Shown here piece by piece: positions 11,056 through 19,633 of a stretch of 64,000 nucleotides of DNA (position 1 is the first letter of the stretch; every line of letters begins with the position of its first letter). This DNA is from Alkalicoccus urumqiensis (GTDB lineage: Bacteria; Bacillota; Bacilli; Bacillales; Salisediminibacteriaceae). The notes beneath the pieces were generated by a model that made no database searches, was not told where the DNA came from, and saw only the letters and a list, made by a program, of their open reading frames with translations. The stretch lies in assembly GCF_002993335.1 (NCBI RefSeq), contig NZ_PVNS01000003.1, positions 234,567 to 298,566 on the forward strand, written 5' to 3'. Made by a program: the position numbers and the translations under genes.

Positions 11056-11249
11056 TGTTCCGCCGGGAGCATATGTTGGTCCGCTTTACTCGAAAAGTGG
11101 TCCGCCCGTGGCTCAATCTGGTCCAATTCAAGCCGCCTGATCGGATAAAGAAGAATTGTGTTCCGCTCCCCGCTCGTTCTGTTCCGATATTCTTCACTCC
11201 TGGTCCGCCCGGCATCACTCCTGGTCCGCCCGGCATCATTTCTGGTCCG
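11056..11249 (+). repeat. 21-nt phased motif array B (TGGTCCG class, ten units)
   Basis: TGTTCCG/TGGTCCG units begin at 11056, 11077, 11098, 11119, 11138 (degenerate TGATCGG), 11159, 11180, 11201, 11222 and 11243. Steps are 21,21,21,19 then 21 five times. The units at 11201 and 11222 share the following CCCGGCATCA, so one unit looks freshly duplicated, which would explain ten units where other arrays have nine. The array fills the gap between convergent genes (10877-11326). Confidence 0.9.
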
Positions 11250-11271
11250 CATTTCCGCTGAAATGAAGATA

Positions 11272-11305
11272 ACAAAGAAAAAGACGGGGGACCAGCCCCC
11301 GCCTT
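11272..11305 (-). terminator. Intrinsic terminator of the Crp/Fnr gene
   Basis: Read on the minus strand: GGGGG, 5-nt loop, CCCCC, then GTCTTTTTC. It lies 20-50 nt past the regulator's stop codon. Confidence 0.75.
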
Positions 11306-11326
11306 CCTCCTCCTATGCTGTTCCGG

Positions 11327-12028
11327 TCACCCTGCATCGTGAAGGTAGGTGCCGGCTTTATCTGCGTGCACATACAAGTGCTGTGTGCGGCGCAGGAAGC
11401 GCTTTTCGCGTTTGATGTACCCTTCATTCATAAGCTCTTTCAACGTGGCGCTCGTCGTCTCTCTCGTCGAGCCGATCATCTGAGCCAGGTCCTGGTGCGT
11501 TACTTCGAGGTCCACAGACTGCCACTCCTGAAAGCGGCGGCCCTTTTTCTCACTTAGATGAAGAAGGAGGTACAGAAGACGGTACTTCACGCTCCGCAGT
11601 GCAATCATTTCCCCGAGACGGATAAGTGCCTGCAGCCGTTCAGAAAGCACCTGCATCACCGCCATCGAGACATCGGGATGATCTATTAAAAACTGCTGAA
11701 AATCGTCCTCTTCGATAATGCAGACGGTCGATTCCTGCATCGCCTCGACGGTCGTTCCGCTGTCGGTCAGCTCCAGCTGGGCGGTACGGCCGAAAATACT
11801 GCCGTCCGTTAAAATATCGTACGTGAATTCACGGCCGTTTTCCTGGGCCCGGAAAAGCCGAACCTGACCGCTTTTTAATAAATACAGTCGGCTGCCGCCG
11901 GAAGCGGGAGCGATGGATTCGCCGGGAGCAAAGGTTTTCATCGTGCTGATCGCATCCACCTGCTTGAGCTGGGAGACAGGAAGGTCCTCCAGAATGTTGA
12001 TTCCGGAGAGAAGCTGCATTTTATCCAT
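11327..12028 (-). CDS. Crp/Fnr family transcriptional regulator
   Basis: 233 residues: N-terminal cyclic-nucleotide-binding-like beta barrel (about 10-120), a dimer helix (about 125-150) and a winged helix-turn-helix with LEVTHQDLAQMIGSTRETTS (about 172-192). The four cysteines of an Fnr-type iron-sulfur cluster are absent, so it is not an Fnr oxygen sensor of that kind, and the cAMP-contact residues are not clear. In its upstream region (12068-12084) TGTGT-N7-TCACG resembles a Crp-type site but with one base too many; autoregulation is only a guess. The thioesterase gene lies 84 nt upstream on the same strand and may share its transcript. Confidence 0.88.
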   Translation of the reverse strand: MDKMQLLSGINILEDLPVSQLKQVDAISTMKTFAPGESIAPASGGSRLYLLKSGQVRLFRAQENGREFTYDILTDGSIFGRTAQLELTDSGTTVEAMQESTVCIIEEDDFQQFLIDHPDVSMAVMQVLSERLQALIRLGEMIALRSVKYRLLYLLLHLSEKKGRRFQEWQSVDLEVTHQDLAQMIGSTRETTSATLKELMNEGYIKREKRFLRRTQHLYVHADKAGTYLHDAG

Positions 12029-12112
12029 AGAGCGTATCCTCCAGTGCGTAAGGGAGATTACAGGCTGTGTGTTGATGTATCACGTTTTTGCAGGATTTGT
12101 AGTACACTGGAA

Positions 12113-12634
12113 TTAATAGGGCTCGTCCCAAGGTTTTAAATCCGAAAGAATGTCAGCGAGCTTTCTGCTCTGCTGGCGGCTTTCTTTGCGCACGGCAATC
12201 CGTGCCGGGGCGGAGTCATACAGATACTTTTCTTCATCGGACTCCGGCTCCACCGGCGGGACCGGCGCTTTTTTCCCTTCGTCGTCAAGGGCGACAAACG
12301 TCAGGAAACTCGTTGCTGCCAGGCGGCGTTCGCCCGTAAGCAGATCTTCGGCGATGACTTTCACAAACACTTCCATCGAACTTCTGCCGGTGGAGGAGAC
12401 GTGGGATTCGAGACAGACCGAATCCGTCTGCCGGATCGGGTGGAGAAAGTCGACAGAATCTGTCGATGCCGTCACGCATTCCGTGCGGCAGTGTCTCGCA
12501 GCGGAAATCGACGCGACATCATCAATGTCCCGCATCAGTTTGCCGCCGAAAAGGGTATCGTGGTTATTCGTATCCTGGGGGAAAACGCGGCCGGTTTTAA
12601 TGACCTTCGATTCCCTGCATTTTTTTGCTTCCAT
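12113..12634 (-). CDS. Acyl-CoA thioesterase, hotdog fold (YkhA/YciA-like)
   Basis: 173 residues. It should hydrolyse acyl-CoA to fatty acid and CoA in the cytosol. The hotdog helix is preceded by the family hallmark VFPQDTNNHDTLFGGKLM with the catalytic Asp, and the second strand block DSVDFLHPIRQTDSVCLES is typical of the BACH/YkhA group. The start has GGAGGAAC upstream. The C-terminal 40 residues are charged and likely helical. The substrate chain length cannot be read from the sequence. Confidence 0.87.
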   Translation of the reverse strand: MEAKKCRESKVIKTGRVFPQDTNNHDTLFGGKLMRDIDDVASISAARHCRTECVTASTDSVDFLHPIRQTDSVCLESHVSSTGRSSMEVFVKVIAEDLLTGERRLAATSFLTFVALDDEGKKAPVPPVEPESDEEKYLYDSAPARIAVRKESRQQSRKLADILSDLKPWDEPY

Positions 12635-12728
12635 AAAAAAGTTCCTCCTTCAGGCATCGTTCTGCTATTTAAGTATATCAGCTTTTTCCTGCAGGCGGGG
12701 GCAGAGAGAAAAACCGAGGTGAGATGCG

Positions 12729-13064
12729 TTGGAAAAACGGGTAATAGGAGCAGTGGATAACGAAACGCGGTGCCGTCATTACAATGGCCCGCTCGACCGG
12801 ATTGCGCTGAAATGCAGCTGCTGTGATACGTACTACAGCTGTGCTGCCTGCCATGAAGAGCACACCGGACGCGCCTTTCAGCCGATCCCGGAAACAGAAA
12901 TGCACGTGCCCGCGGTTCTGTGCGGCAGCTGCCAAAACGAAATGACCCCCGCTTCCTACATAAGCTGCGGAGATCAGTGTCCACACTGCCGTGCCCCGTT
13001 CAACCCGGGCTGCAAAAACCATTATGCAATGTATTTTTCATGGAAATCAGGAGGAGTCAAATGA
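12729..13064 (+). CDS. CHY zinc finger protein
   Basis: 111 residues. The CHY-type zinc finger spans about residues 14-95: CRHY, CSCCDTYYSCAACHEEH, CGSCQNEM and CGDQCPHC, giving numerous Cys/His zinc ligands. The start is TTG at 12729, preceded by GAGGTGAG. An ATG five bases earlier is out of frame. Its stop overlaps the start of the next gene (ATGA at 13061-13064), so it is translationally coupled to the binding lipoprotein of a transporter. This linkage suggests a metal- or redox-related accessory role, which is inference. Confidence 0.82.
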   Translation: MEKRVIGAVDNETRCRHYNGPLDRIALKCSCCDTYYSCAACHEEHTGRAFQPIPETEMHVPAVLCGSCQNEMTPASYISCGDQCPHCRAPFNPGCKNHYAMYFSWKSGGVK

Positions 13065-14257
13065 AGAGATGGAGTCTGCTCCCGGCGGTGCTGCTGCTTG
13101 GAGCGTGCGGAAATAGTGAGAGTGGGACGAGTGCGGAAGCGCTGGAGGAGCTGAGCTGGGAGGAAATCACGGCGGAGGCGGAAGGAAGCGAGGTCCGGAT
13201 GTACATGTGGGGCGGCGATGAAGGCGTCAACGCGTACATGGACGATGTGATCGCTCCGGCGGTGGAAGAGGAGTACGGCATCGATTTTGAGCGGATCCCG
13301 ATGGATGCACCGGAATTTCTGTCGCGCCTCATGACCGAGCGTGAAGCCGGCAGCACAGACGGATCGGCCGATATTCTCTGGATCAACGGGGAGAATTTCC
13401 GCAATGCGAAGGAAAACGACCTTCTGTACGGATCGTTTGCGGATATGCTGCCGAACATGGAGGAGCATGTGGCGGACGCGCCGTTTGTGGAGAATGATAT
13501 GGGTATCGACGTCGACGGGATGGAAGTGCCGTGGGGGAACGTGCAGTATGCGTTCCAGTTCCGCGGGGAGGACAATCCTCCGGAGACGATGGAGGAGCTG
13601 CTTGCCTGGGCAGAGGAGAATCCGGGCGCGTTTACGTACCCGGACGTGCAGAATGATACCGGGAACGGCTTCGTGCGGCACGTGATTCATTACGTTGCCG
13701 GTGATCCGGAGACGGTGTCCGAGTTTGATGAAGCGTGGATCGAGGAAAACGGCGGTGACGTATGGGACGTGCTCCGCACGCTTGCTCCGTCGCTGTGGAG
13801 AGAAGGGGAGACGTACCCGAACTCGCTCGAGCAGCAGGACCAGATGTTTGCGGACGGGGAAGTGCAGGCGACGCTCGGATTCAATGAGTACCGTGCGCAG
13901 AGCCTGATCGATCAGGGCGTTTTCCCGGAGGAGACGGAAACGGTCGGTCTGTCGTCCGGCTCGATCAGCAGCACGCATTATGTAAGCATGCCGTTTAACA
14001 CGGGAAATCCGGAGGCGGCGCTCGTCGTCATCAATCATCTGCTGTCGCCGGAGGCGCAGATTGAAAAGCTGAATCCGGAGCGCTGGGGCGAAGGGCATAT
14101 TCTGGATCCGGAAACGCTCAGTGAGGAGCAGCGGGAGCAGGTGGAAGCCTATGTCGGAGAGGAGATTGTGCCGGCGGAGGATGCGCTTCCCGAGCTTGAT
14201 GCCCGCTATGTAGACTGGATTCAGGAGAACTGGGAGGAAGAAGTTGTCCAGCCGTAG
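13061..14257 (+). CDS. ABC transporter substrate-binding lipoprotein, YnjB-like
   Basis: 398 residues from the ATG at 13061. A short signal peptide with lipobox LLGAC puts the lipidated Cys near residue 16. The mature part is a type 2 periplasmic-binding fold; ADILWINGENFRNAKEN is typical of the YnjB group of Escherichia coli. The longer open frame upstream overlaps the zinc finger gene and has no signal peptide, so it was not used. The ligand of YnjB-type importers is not firmly known to me. It sits first in a chain of overlapping genes with two permeases and an ATPase. Confidence 0.87.
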   Translation: MKRWSLLPAVLLLGACGNSESGTSAEALEELSWEEITAEAEGSEVRMYMWGGDEGVNAYMDDVIAPAVEEEYGIDFERIPMDAPEFLSRLMTEREAGSTDGSADILWINGENFRNAKENDLLYGSFADMLPNMEEHVADAPFVENDMGIDVDGMEVPWGNVQYAFQFRGEDNPPETMEELLAWAEENPGAFTYPDVQNDTGNGFVRHVIHYVAGDPETVSEFDEAWIEENGGDVWDVLRTLAPSLWREGETYPNSLEQQDQMFADGEVQATLGFNEYRAQSLIDQGVFPEETETVGLSSGSISSTHYVSMPFNTGNPEAALVVINHLLSPEAQIEKLNPERWGEGHILDPETLSEEQREQVEAYVGEEIVPAEDALPELDARYVDWIQENWEEEVVQP

Positions 14258-15068
14258 TGCGTGGCTTCTCCTCGCCCCGCTTCTTCTCTTCATGATGCTG
14301 TTTGTCGGGCAGGGGATGTTTAGAGCGGTGCAGGAGAGTCTTGCGTTCGGCGGGGCCGAGGGGATGCTCGTTCATTATGAAACGCTGTTTGCATCGCGTT
14401 CCTTCTGGGCGGCTGCCGGCGTCAGTGTATACGTGGCGCTTGTTTCTTCGATCGTGTCGCTCGTCATCGGTCTCGTCATTACACGCACGTTCGTCCGGGT
14501 GTTTGCTGTTGATACGTGGAAACTTGCGGCGTGGTTTCCGATGCTCATTCCCCACTTTGTCGCAGCGTACCTCGTGCTGCTCTTTTTTGCCCCGGCCGGC
14601 TGGGCAGCATCGGTGCTCGGCACGATGCTGCCGCCGTTTGTGCAGAGCAGCGCCTATACCGGCGTCATTTTAACGTACATATGGAAAGAGGTTCCTTTCG
14701 TCATTTTAATGCTGCTTCCTGTGTATCAGGAGCTCGACTGGCGGATGGCGGAGGTGAGCCGGAGTCTCGGCGCCGGTCGGTTTCAGACGTTCCGGCACGC
14801 AGAGTGGCCGCATGCCGGTCCGGTGGCAGTCGAGACGGCGCTTATTATGTTCATTTTCATTCTCGGTGCGTTTGAAATACCGGGGCTTCTCGGTGTCACG
14901 TATCCAGCTATGCTTCCGGTGCTCGCCTTCGACTGGTTTTACCAGTCCGGATGGAGCGAGCGGCCGCTTGCCCAGGCGATGATGGTGCTTGTTACGGCTG
15001 TCTCTCTCGTGCTCGCAGCGCTCGTACTCAGCTGGGTTCGGCGGGGAAGGAGGCGGTCATATGCGTAA
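14244..15068 (+). CDS. ABC transporter permease 1, YnjC N-half-like
   Basis: 274 residues with about six membrane helices. The ATPase-contact (EAA) loop is visible in EVSRSLGAGRFQTFRHAEWP (about residues 171-190). The start is TTG at 14244, inside the end of the lipoprotein gene and preceded by GGGAGGAAG. In Escherichia coli YnjC is one long fused permease; here its two halves are separate genes, as is common in Gram-positives. Confidence 0.87.
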   Translation: MSSRSAWLLLAPLLLFMMLFVGQGMFRAVQESLAFGGAEGMLVHYETLFASRSFWAAAGVSVYVALVSSIVSLVIGLVITRTFVRVFAVDTWKLAAWFPMLIPHFVAAYLVLLFFAPAGWAASVLGTMLPPFVQSSAYTGVILTYIWKEVPFVILMLLPVYQELDWRMAEVSRSLGAGRFQTFRHAEWPHAGPVAVETALIMFIFILGAFEIPGLLGVTYPAMLPVLAFDWFYQSGWSERPLAQAMMVLVTAVSLVLAALVLSWVRRGRRRSYA

Positions 15069-15837
15069 ACTGCTGCTTCTGCTGCTTCTTGCCATCTTCG
15101 TTTTTCCTGTGCTGTTTTTGTTTCTCAAAAGCATCACGTTCTCCTGGCGCTATCCGGACGTGCTTCCCACTGCGTTCAGCATGCGGGCGTGGGAGGCGCT
15201 GGCATCGGAGCCGCAGCTGCTTCCGGCTGTCGGGATGACGCTGTTTATCGGCGCGGTTGTCGTCGTACTGAATCTTCTTCTCGGTATTCCGGCGGCGCTG
15301 GCGCTCAGCTGGGTCGATTTCCGCGGAAAAGTCGCGGTGGAAACGATCTTTTTCCTGCCGATTCTCGTCCCGGTGCTGGCGATTGCGATGGGACTGCATA
15401 TTACGATGATCCGTCTCGGCATTGCCGACCATCCGGCAGGTGTGATCCTGATCCATCTGCTGCCGACGCTTCCCTACACGATCCGCGTGCTGCGCGGTGG
15501 ATTTGACCGGCTCGATCCGGCGTGGATGCAGCTCGGGGAAACGCTTGGTGCAGGGGTGTTCCGGCGTATTGCTACGATCGCCGTGCCGATCATGGCCCCG
15601 AGCCTCCGGAGTGCCGCGGTGCTGACGTTCGTTATTTCTCTGAGCCAGTATGTATTGACGGCGATTATCGGTGGCGGGAGGGTGACGACGCTGCCGCTGC
15701 TGTACTACCCGTTTTTTAACAGCGCCGACCAGGCGGTGATCGCCGCATTTTCGGTTCTGTTTGCTGTCCTGCCGCTCCTGTTTCTGTTCGTCTGGGAAAC
15801 GGTCTCGAGCGCAGCCGGACGTCTTCTGCGGCCATAA
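15061..15837 (+). CDS. ABC transporter permease 2, YnjC C-half-like
   Basis: 258 residues from the ATG at 15061, preceded by AAGGAGGCGG and overlapping permease 1 by 8 nt. Six hydrophobic helices and an EAA loop LGETLGAGVFRRIATIAVP are visible. The longer frame upstream lies within permease 1 and was rejected as the start. It would pair with permease 1 to form the membrane channel. Confidence 0.88.
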   Translation: MRKLLLLLLLAIFVFPVLFLFLKSITFSWRYPDVLPTAFSMRAWEALASEPQLLPAVGMTLFIGAVVVVLNLLLGIPAALALSWVDFRGKVAVETIFFLPILVPVLAIAMGLHITMIRLGIADHPAGVILIHLLPTLPYTIRVLRGGFDRLDPAWMQLGETLGAGVFRRIATIAVPIMAPSLRSAAVLTFVISLSQYVLTAIIGGGRVTTLPLLYYPFFNSADQAVIAAFSVLFAVLPLLFLFVWETVSSAAGRLLRP

Positions 15838-15857
15838 TGAAAGGAAGGAAGCTCCGT

Positions 15858-16787
15858 ATGCTTACACTTGAACATATTGAAAAATCGTTCCATCAGGAAA
15901 CGGTGCTGCACCCGGTGACGCTTACCGTAACGGCAGGGAATATTTTAAGTATCGTCGGTCCGTCCGGCTGCGGCAAAACGACGCTGCTCCGGTGCGTGGC
16001 CGGTTTCTTAAAGCCGGATGGCGGAGAGATGTATCTTGGAGACAGCCGCCTGGATACGAAAAAAGCGGCAGAGCGTCCGGTCGTGCTCATGTTTCAGGAT
16101 GCGCTGCTGTTCCCGCATTTAACCGTTTCGGAAAATGCCGCGTACGGCCTCCGTCACGGCAGGCGCCGCCTGTCCCGGCCGGAGCGGAAGCAGGAAACCG
16201 AAGCGATGCTTTCACGCGTCGGGCTGTGGGAGAAGCGGAACCACTACCCGCGGGAATTGTCGGGCGGTCAGCAGCAGCGTGTGTCGCTTGCGAGAGCACT
16301 TCTGCTGCAGCCGGATCTTCTCCTGCTGGATGAACCGTTCAGCAGTCTGGACGCACATCTGCGCCAGGAACTCCGCCTCTGGGTAAGAGACTTTTTAAAA
16401 GAGGAAGGAGTGACGGCGCTGTTCGTCACGCATGACAGGGAGGAAGCGGCGATCATGGGCGACCGGATGCTCGTCATGCAGCGCGGGCATGTCCTTCAGG
16501 AAGGAACGCCCGAAGACGTGCACAAGCGTCCGGCCGGACCGGATGTCGCGGCGTTTATCGGGGAAGGCATTTATCTGGACGGGACGTACTATCCAGGGTC
16601 GTCGCTGGAGGCCGCTTCTGAAGGGGCGGCTGCTGTCGTGGAGCATGCCGTGTACGCCTACGGCTGGACGTTTTACCGGATTCACCTGGAGGCAGACGGG
16701 CAGCAGACGGTCATCCGCTCGGAGGAGTCGCTGACCCCGGGGCAGAAACTGGCCGTCCGGCCGAAGGAAGGAGTCTCCGATGATTGA
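15858..16787 (+). CDS. ABC transporter ATPase, YnjD-like
   Basis: 309 residues from the ATG at 15858; an ATG 21 nt earlier is preceded by no ribosome site, whereas AAAGGAAGGAAG precedes this one. Walker A GPSGCGKTT, Q-loop MFQDALLFPHLT, signature LSGGQQQR, Walker B LLLLDEPFSSLD and switch His in VTHDREEA are all intact. The C-terminal 90 residues form a small TOBE-like domain, as in importers of the spermidine/iron/sulfate class. It overlaps the next gene by 8 nt. Confidence 0.9.
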   Translation: MLTLEHIEKSFHQETVLHPVTLTVTAGNILSIVGPSGCGKTTLLRCVAGFLKPDGGEMYLGDSRLDTKKAAERPVVLMFQDALLFPHLTVSENAAYGLRHGRRRLSRPERKQETEAMLSRVGLWEKRNHYPRELSGGQQQRVSLARALLLQPDLLLLDEPFSSLDAHLRQELRLWVRDFLKEEGVTALFVTHDREEAAIMGDRMLVMQRGHVLQEGTPEDVHKRPAGPDVAAFIGEGIYLDGTYYPGSSLEAASEGAAAVVEHAVYAYGWTFYRIHLEADGQQTVIRSEESLTPGQKLAVRPKEGVSDD

Positions 16788-17361
16788 TACGAAAGCAAGG
16801 CATCTCGTTCAGCCGGTCATTAACAAAAGCGCGGACACAGCACTGAAGCTCGGACTGCACGCCAATCATGTGACTGTTGCCGGATTTGCCGTAGGAATCG
16901 GTGCAGCAGGTGCCGTGTATGCCGGCTGGTATATGGCAGGGCTTGCTCTTCTCTGGCTGTCCGGCTTTCTCGACGTAGTGGACGGTACGATGGCCCGGAA
17001 AACGGCGCCTTCCAAATTCGGAACAGTGCTTGATATCAGCTTTGACCGGCTCGTGGAATTCGGCATCATTTTTGCACTTGCGATGCGGTTTCCGGACGTC
17101 ATGTGGCTGCTGCTTCTGCTGACCGGATCCATTTTGTATACGTTCGCCGTTTTCTTAAGCGTCGGTGCCGTAGCGGACGAGGAAAGCGAAAAGTCGTTTT
17201 ATTACCAGCCGGCACTGGCGGAGCGGACGGAAGGCTTCATTCTGCTGTCATTGATGATTATTTTTGTCGACTACTTGTTTTACATGGCGCTCTTGTTTCT
17301 GACGGTGCAGATTATTACGGTGCTGCAGCGGCTGTATCTGGCGCGGAAAATTCTTTCATAA
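16780..17361 (+). CDS. CDP-alcohol phosphatidyltransferase family membrane protein, YnjF-like
   Basis: 193 residues, several membrane helices. The family signature D-G-x2-A-R-x7-G-x3-D-x3-D is complete in DGTMARKTAPSKFG followed by TVLDISFDR. It transfers a phosphoalcohol from a CDP-linked donor in the membrane. Which alcohol is used cannot be told. Its overlap with the ATPase gene mirrors Escherichia coli, where ynjF lies in the ynjBCD neighbourhood, so the linkage of this enzyme to this importer looks conserved across phyla. Confidence 0.87.
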   Translation: MIDTKARHLVQPVINKSADTALKLGLHANHVTVAGFAVGIGAAGAVYAGWYMAGLALLWLSGFLDVVDGTMARKTAPSKFGTVLDISFDRLVEFGIIFALAMRFPDVMWLLLLLTGSILYTFAVFLSVGAVADEESEKSFYYQPALAERTEGFILLSLMIIFVDYLFYMALLFLTVQIITVLQRLYLARKILS

Positions 17362-17377
17362 GGAAGAGGTGTTGGAC

Positions 17378-17992
17378 ATGCGTGTCCTTTATGTAACGGC
17401 CAATCCGAAAAAAGAAGAGCAGTCCTACGGTCTCCGGCTCGGAGGGCACTTTCTCGATTCGCTGCAGACATCGTTCCCGGAAGCGGAGGTCGACGTGCTC
17501 GATCTGTTTCAGGTGCCTCTGCCGCTTCTTGGGGAAGGCGAGCTTGCCGCCTGGGAACGCCGTTCGGAGGAAACGGTCACGAATACATGGGTGGAGCAGT
17601 TTCTGTCCGCGGACAAGGTCGTTTTCGTGACACCGCTCTGGAACATGGGTGTGCCGTCACCGGTGAAAGCCTACATTGATCAGCTCATTCTGCCTGGACA
17701 GACGTTCACGTTTGATGACACCGGGATCCGGGGGCTTCTCCAGGGAAGAGAAATCGTCCACCTGCAGTCGCGGGGCGGCGTGTATTCCAGCGGGAAAATG
17801 GCCGCCTGGGAGCACGGGGACAGCTACATCCGCACGATCTTTGCGCTTACCGGCGCCAGCGTGGAATCGATCATCGTCGAAGGAACGAGCACGTACCCCG
17901 ATGAAGCAGAGGATCGGCTTGAAGAAGCGTGCCTCAGCGTGGATGCACTTGTCCACCGATGGAAGGAAGAAGTGGGACCGGGCTCTGTATGA
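17378..17992 (+). CDS. azoR: FMN-dependent NADH-azoreductase family protein
   Basis: 204 residues from the ATG at 17378, eight bases after AGGAAGAGG. A flavodoxin-like fold with FMN-site stretches PLWNMGVPSPVKAYIDQ and LQSRGGVY matches the AzoR family. It would reduce quinones and azo compounds with NADH in the cytosol and help against electrophile stress. It follows the transporter operon by 16 nt and may be co-transcribed. Confidence 0.9.
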   Translation: MRVLYVTANPKKEEQSYGLRLGGHFLDSLQTSFPEAEVDVLDLFQVPLPLLGEGELAAWERRSEETVTNTWVEQFLSADKVVFVTPLWNMGVPSPVKAYIDQLILPGQTFTFDDTGIRGLLQGREIVHLQSRGGVYSSGKMAAWEHGDSYIRTIFALTGASVESIIVEGTSTYPDEAEDRLEEACLSVDALVHRWKEEVGPGSV

Positions 17993-18171
17993 GCCGGGTC
18001 CTTTTCGGTTATTGAGCACGCAGGCATTCGGGCTTTCTTTCGTATGGGTGAGGCGTGTCAGAGTGAAGAAAGCAGCGCACCATTTCCAGGACTTCTCTGG
18101 ATTACTGCTGCAGCTGAAGACCGCTGCAGCCATCTGCCGGAAAAGAGTACCGGTTCGGCAGCGGCGGAGGG

Positions 18172-18344
18172 TGGTCCGCGGAGCCTGCTTTTTGCTGCGC
18201 CAGGGGGGGAGGATGTTCCGATTTCCGCTTAAGATGGTCCGCTATCACGGAGCTGGTCCGATGGAAGCCTATCCTGTTCCGATACGCAGCCGCCGTGGTC
18301 CGGGGAGCCTCCATTCTGGTCCGCAGACTGACGGTGGTGTTCCG
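18172..18344 (+). repeat. 21-nt phased motif array C (TGGTCCG class)
   Basis: Nine units begin at 18172, 18193 (degenerate TGCTGCG), 18214, 18235, 18254, 18275, 18296, 18317 and 18338; steps 21,21,21,19,21,21,21,21. TGTTCCG variants occupy units 3, 6 and 9, the same positions as in array I. Unit 3 with its spacer (GTTCCGATTTCCGCTTAA) closely matches unit 3 of array I. GGCAGCGGCGGAGGG precedes unit 1. It lies in the 17993-18619 gap between convergent genes, followed by array D. Confidence 0.9.
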
Positions 18345-18410
18345 CCTTTTTCAAAACTCGGTGAAGGGCCGGCCGGGGAACGTTTCGGCCGGAAGGGGAT
18401 GGAGGGCTCG

Positions 18411-18542
18411 TGGCACGATACCTTTCCATTTTGGCACGAAACTGCCGCATCCTGGCACGCGGCGGGCTGCATTTGGCGCGGTATTCTGCCAATGGCACGA
18501 ACCGTCCGCCCGGTGGCACGAAATGCTCAGACTATGGCACAA
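18411..18542 (+). repeat. 21-nt phased motif array D (TGGCACG class)
   Basis: Seven units begin at 18411, 18432, 18453, 18474 (TGGCGCG), 18493, 18514 and 18535; steps 21,21,21,19,21,21. Units 8-9 are not recognisable. The 19-nt unit ends TATTCTGCCAA, similar to TTTCCTGCAGA in array G read on its minus strand. It starts only 67 nt after array C ends. Long open frames over it encode repetitive His/Arg-rich text and are artefacts. Confidence 0.9.
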
Positions 18543-18569
18543 TCCTGAACAAGATAACCGCTCAGAGCA

Positions 18570-18611
18570 AAAAAAGCTTCCGGCTGTCCACGATGGACGG
18601 CCGGAAGCTTT
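18570..18611 (-). terminator. Intrinsic terminator of the peptide importer operon
   Basis: Long stem AAGCTTCCGGC...GTCCA / TGGAC...GCCGGAAGCTT, with an A-run on the + strand that gives the T-run on the minus strand. Confidence 0.88.
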
Positions 18612-18619
18612 GTAGTTAC

Positions 18620-19633
18620 TTATTCATGCGGCTGCATTTCGCCGGATTCGATTTCTTCGATGTAGTGGCAGGCGGCGCGGTGGCCGGAAGCCATCAAATC
18701 ATCGTTTGTGCGGAGTTCGGGATCTTCGTTTTTACACTTGTCTGTCGCAAACGGGCACCGGGTGTGGAAACGGCAGCCGCTCGGCGGATCAATCGGGGAC
18801 GGAACGTCTCCTTTAAGAATGATCTGCTCTTTTTTCACTGTCGGATCCGGTACAGGAATCGCAGACAGGAGTGTTTTCGTATACGGGTGCTTCGGGTTGT
18901 CGAACAGCGACTTCTTATCCGCGATCTCGACGATTTTTCCGAGGTACATCACGAGGACGCGGTCGGAGATGTGGCGGACGACGCCTAAATCGTGGGAGAT
19001 AAACAGATACGTCAGGTCGAGCTCTTTCTGCAGCTTTTTGAGCAGGTTCAGAACCTGCGCCTGAATGGATACATCGAGTGCGGAAACCGACTCATCACAG
19101 ATAATCATCTGCGGATCCACGGAAAGCGCGCGGGCGATGCCGATACGCTGGCGCTGTCCGCCGGAAAATTCGTGCGGGAAGCGGTCGATCTGGTGCGGAC
19201 CGAGGCCGACAGTATCCATCAGCTCTTTAATGCGGTCTTCCTGCTTGTCTTTCGGCACGACACCTTGAATATTCATCGCTTCGCTCAAAATCTGACGGAC
19301 TGTCTGACGCGGGTTGATGGACGCGTACGGATCCTGGAAAATAATCTGCAGGTTTTTCCGCATTTTCCGCATGTCCTTTTTGGAGAGCGCGAGAAGATCT
19401 TTTCCGTCGAATTCGACTTCGCCGCTTGTCGGCTCGTCAAGACGGAGAATAGCACGTCCGGTCGTCGATTTCCCGCACCCGGATTCGCCCACGATACTGA
19501 GCGTCTCCCCGGCTTTGACTTCGAACGAGATGTCGTCAACGGCTTTGACGTCGTTGACTTTCCGTCCTAAAATACCGCCTTTGATCGGGAAGTATTGCTT
19601 TAAGTTACGTACTTTCAGCAGATCGGTAGTCAT
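18620..19633 (-). CDS. oppF: Oligopeptide/dipeptide ABC transporter ATPase, OppF-like
   Basis: 337 residues, full length. Walker [11 protein letters not shown]-loop [11 protein letters not shown], signature FSGGQRQR and switch His in ISHDLGVV are intact. Walker B reads [12 protein letters not shown]: the catalytic Glu is present but the usual Pro after it is Ser. The C-terminal oligopeptide-transporter tail with [10 protein letters not shown] is present. Its start overlaps the oppD end by 29 nt. It powers peptide uptake together with OppD and the two permeases. Confidence 0.93.
   Translation of the reverse strand: MTTDLLKVRNLKQYFPIKGGILGRKVNDVKAVDDISFEVKAGETLSIVGESGCGKSTTGRAILRLDEPTSGEVEFDGKDLLALSKKDMRKMRKNLQIIFQDPYASINPRQTVRQILSEAMNIQGVVPKDKQEDRIKELMDTVGLGPHQIDRFPHEFSGGQRQRIGIARALSVDPQMIICDESVSALDVSIQAQVLNLLKKLQKELDLTYLFISHDLGVVRHISDRVLVMYLGKIVEIADKKSLFDNPKHPYTKTLLSAIPVPDPTVKKEQIILKGDVPSPIDPPSGCRFHTRCPFATDKCKNEDPELRTNDDLMASGHRAACHYIEEIESGEMQPHE

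Noticed and set aside
12068..12084. Crp/Fnr box upstream of the Crp/Fnr gene
   Set aside because: TGTGT-N7-TCACG has one base more than the symmetric consensus and lacks the final A; kept only as a remark.
18410..18988. Long open frame with repetitive LAR/GTK-like text across array D and the oppF end
   Set aside because: It is read-through of the 21-nt array (7 codons per unit) and then antisense to oppF. The 19-nt step breaks any repeat frame, and there is no ribosome site. The same holds for frames over arrays A, B, C, E, F, G, H and I.
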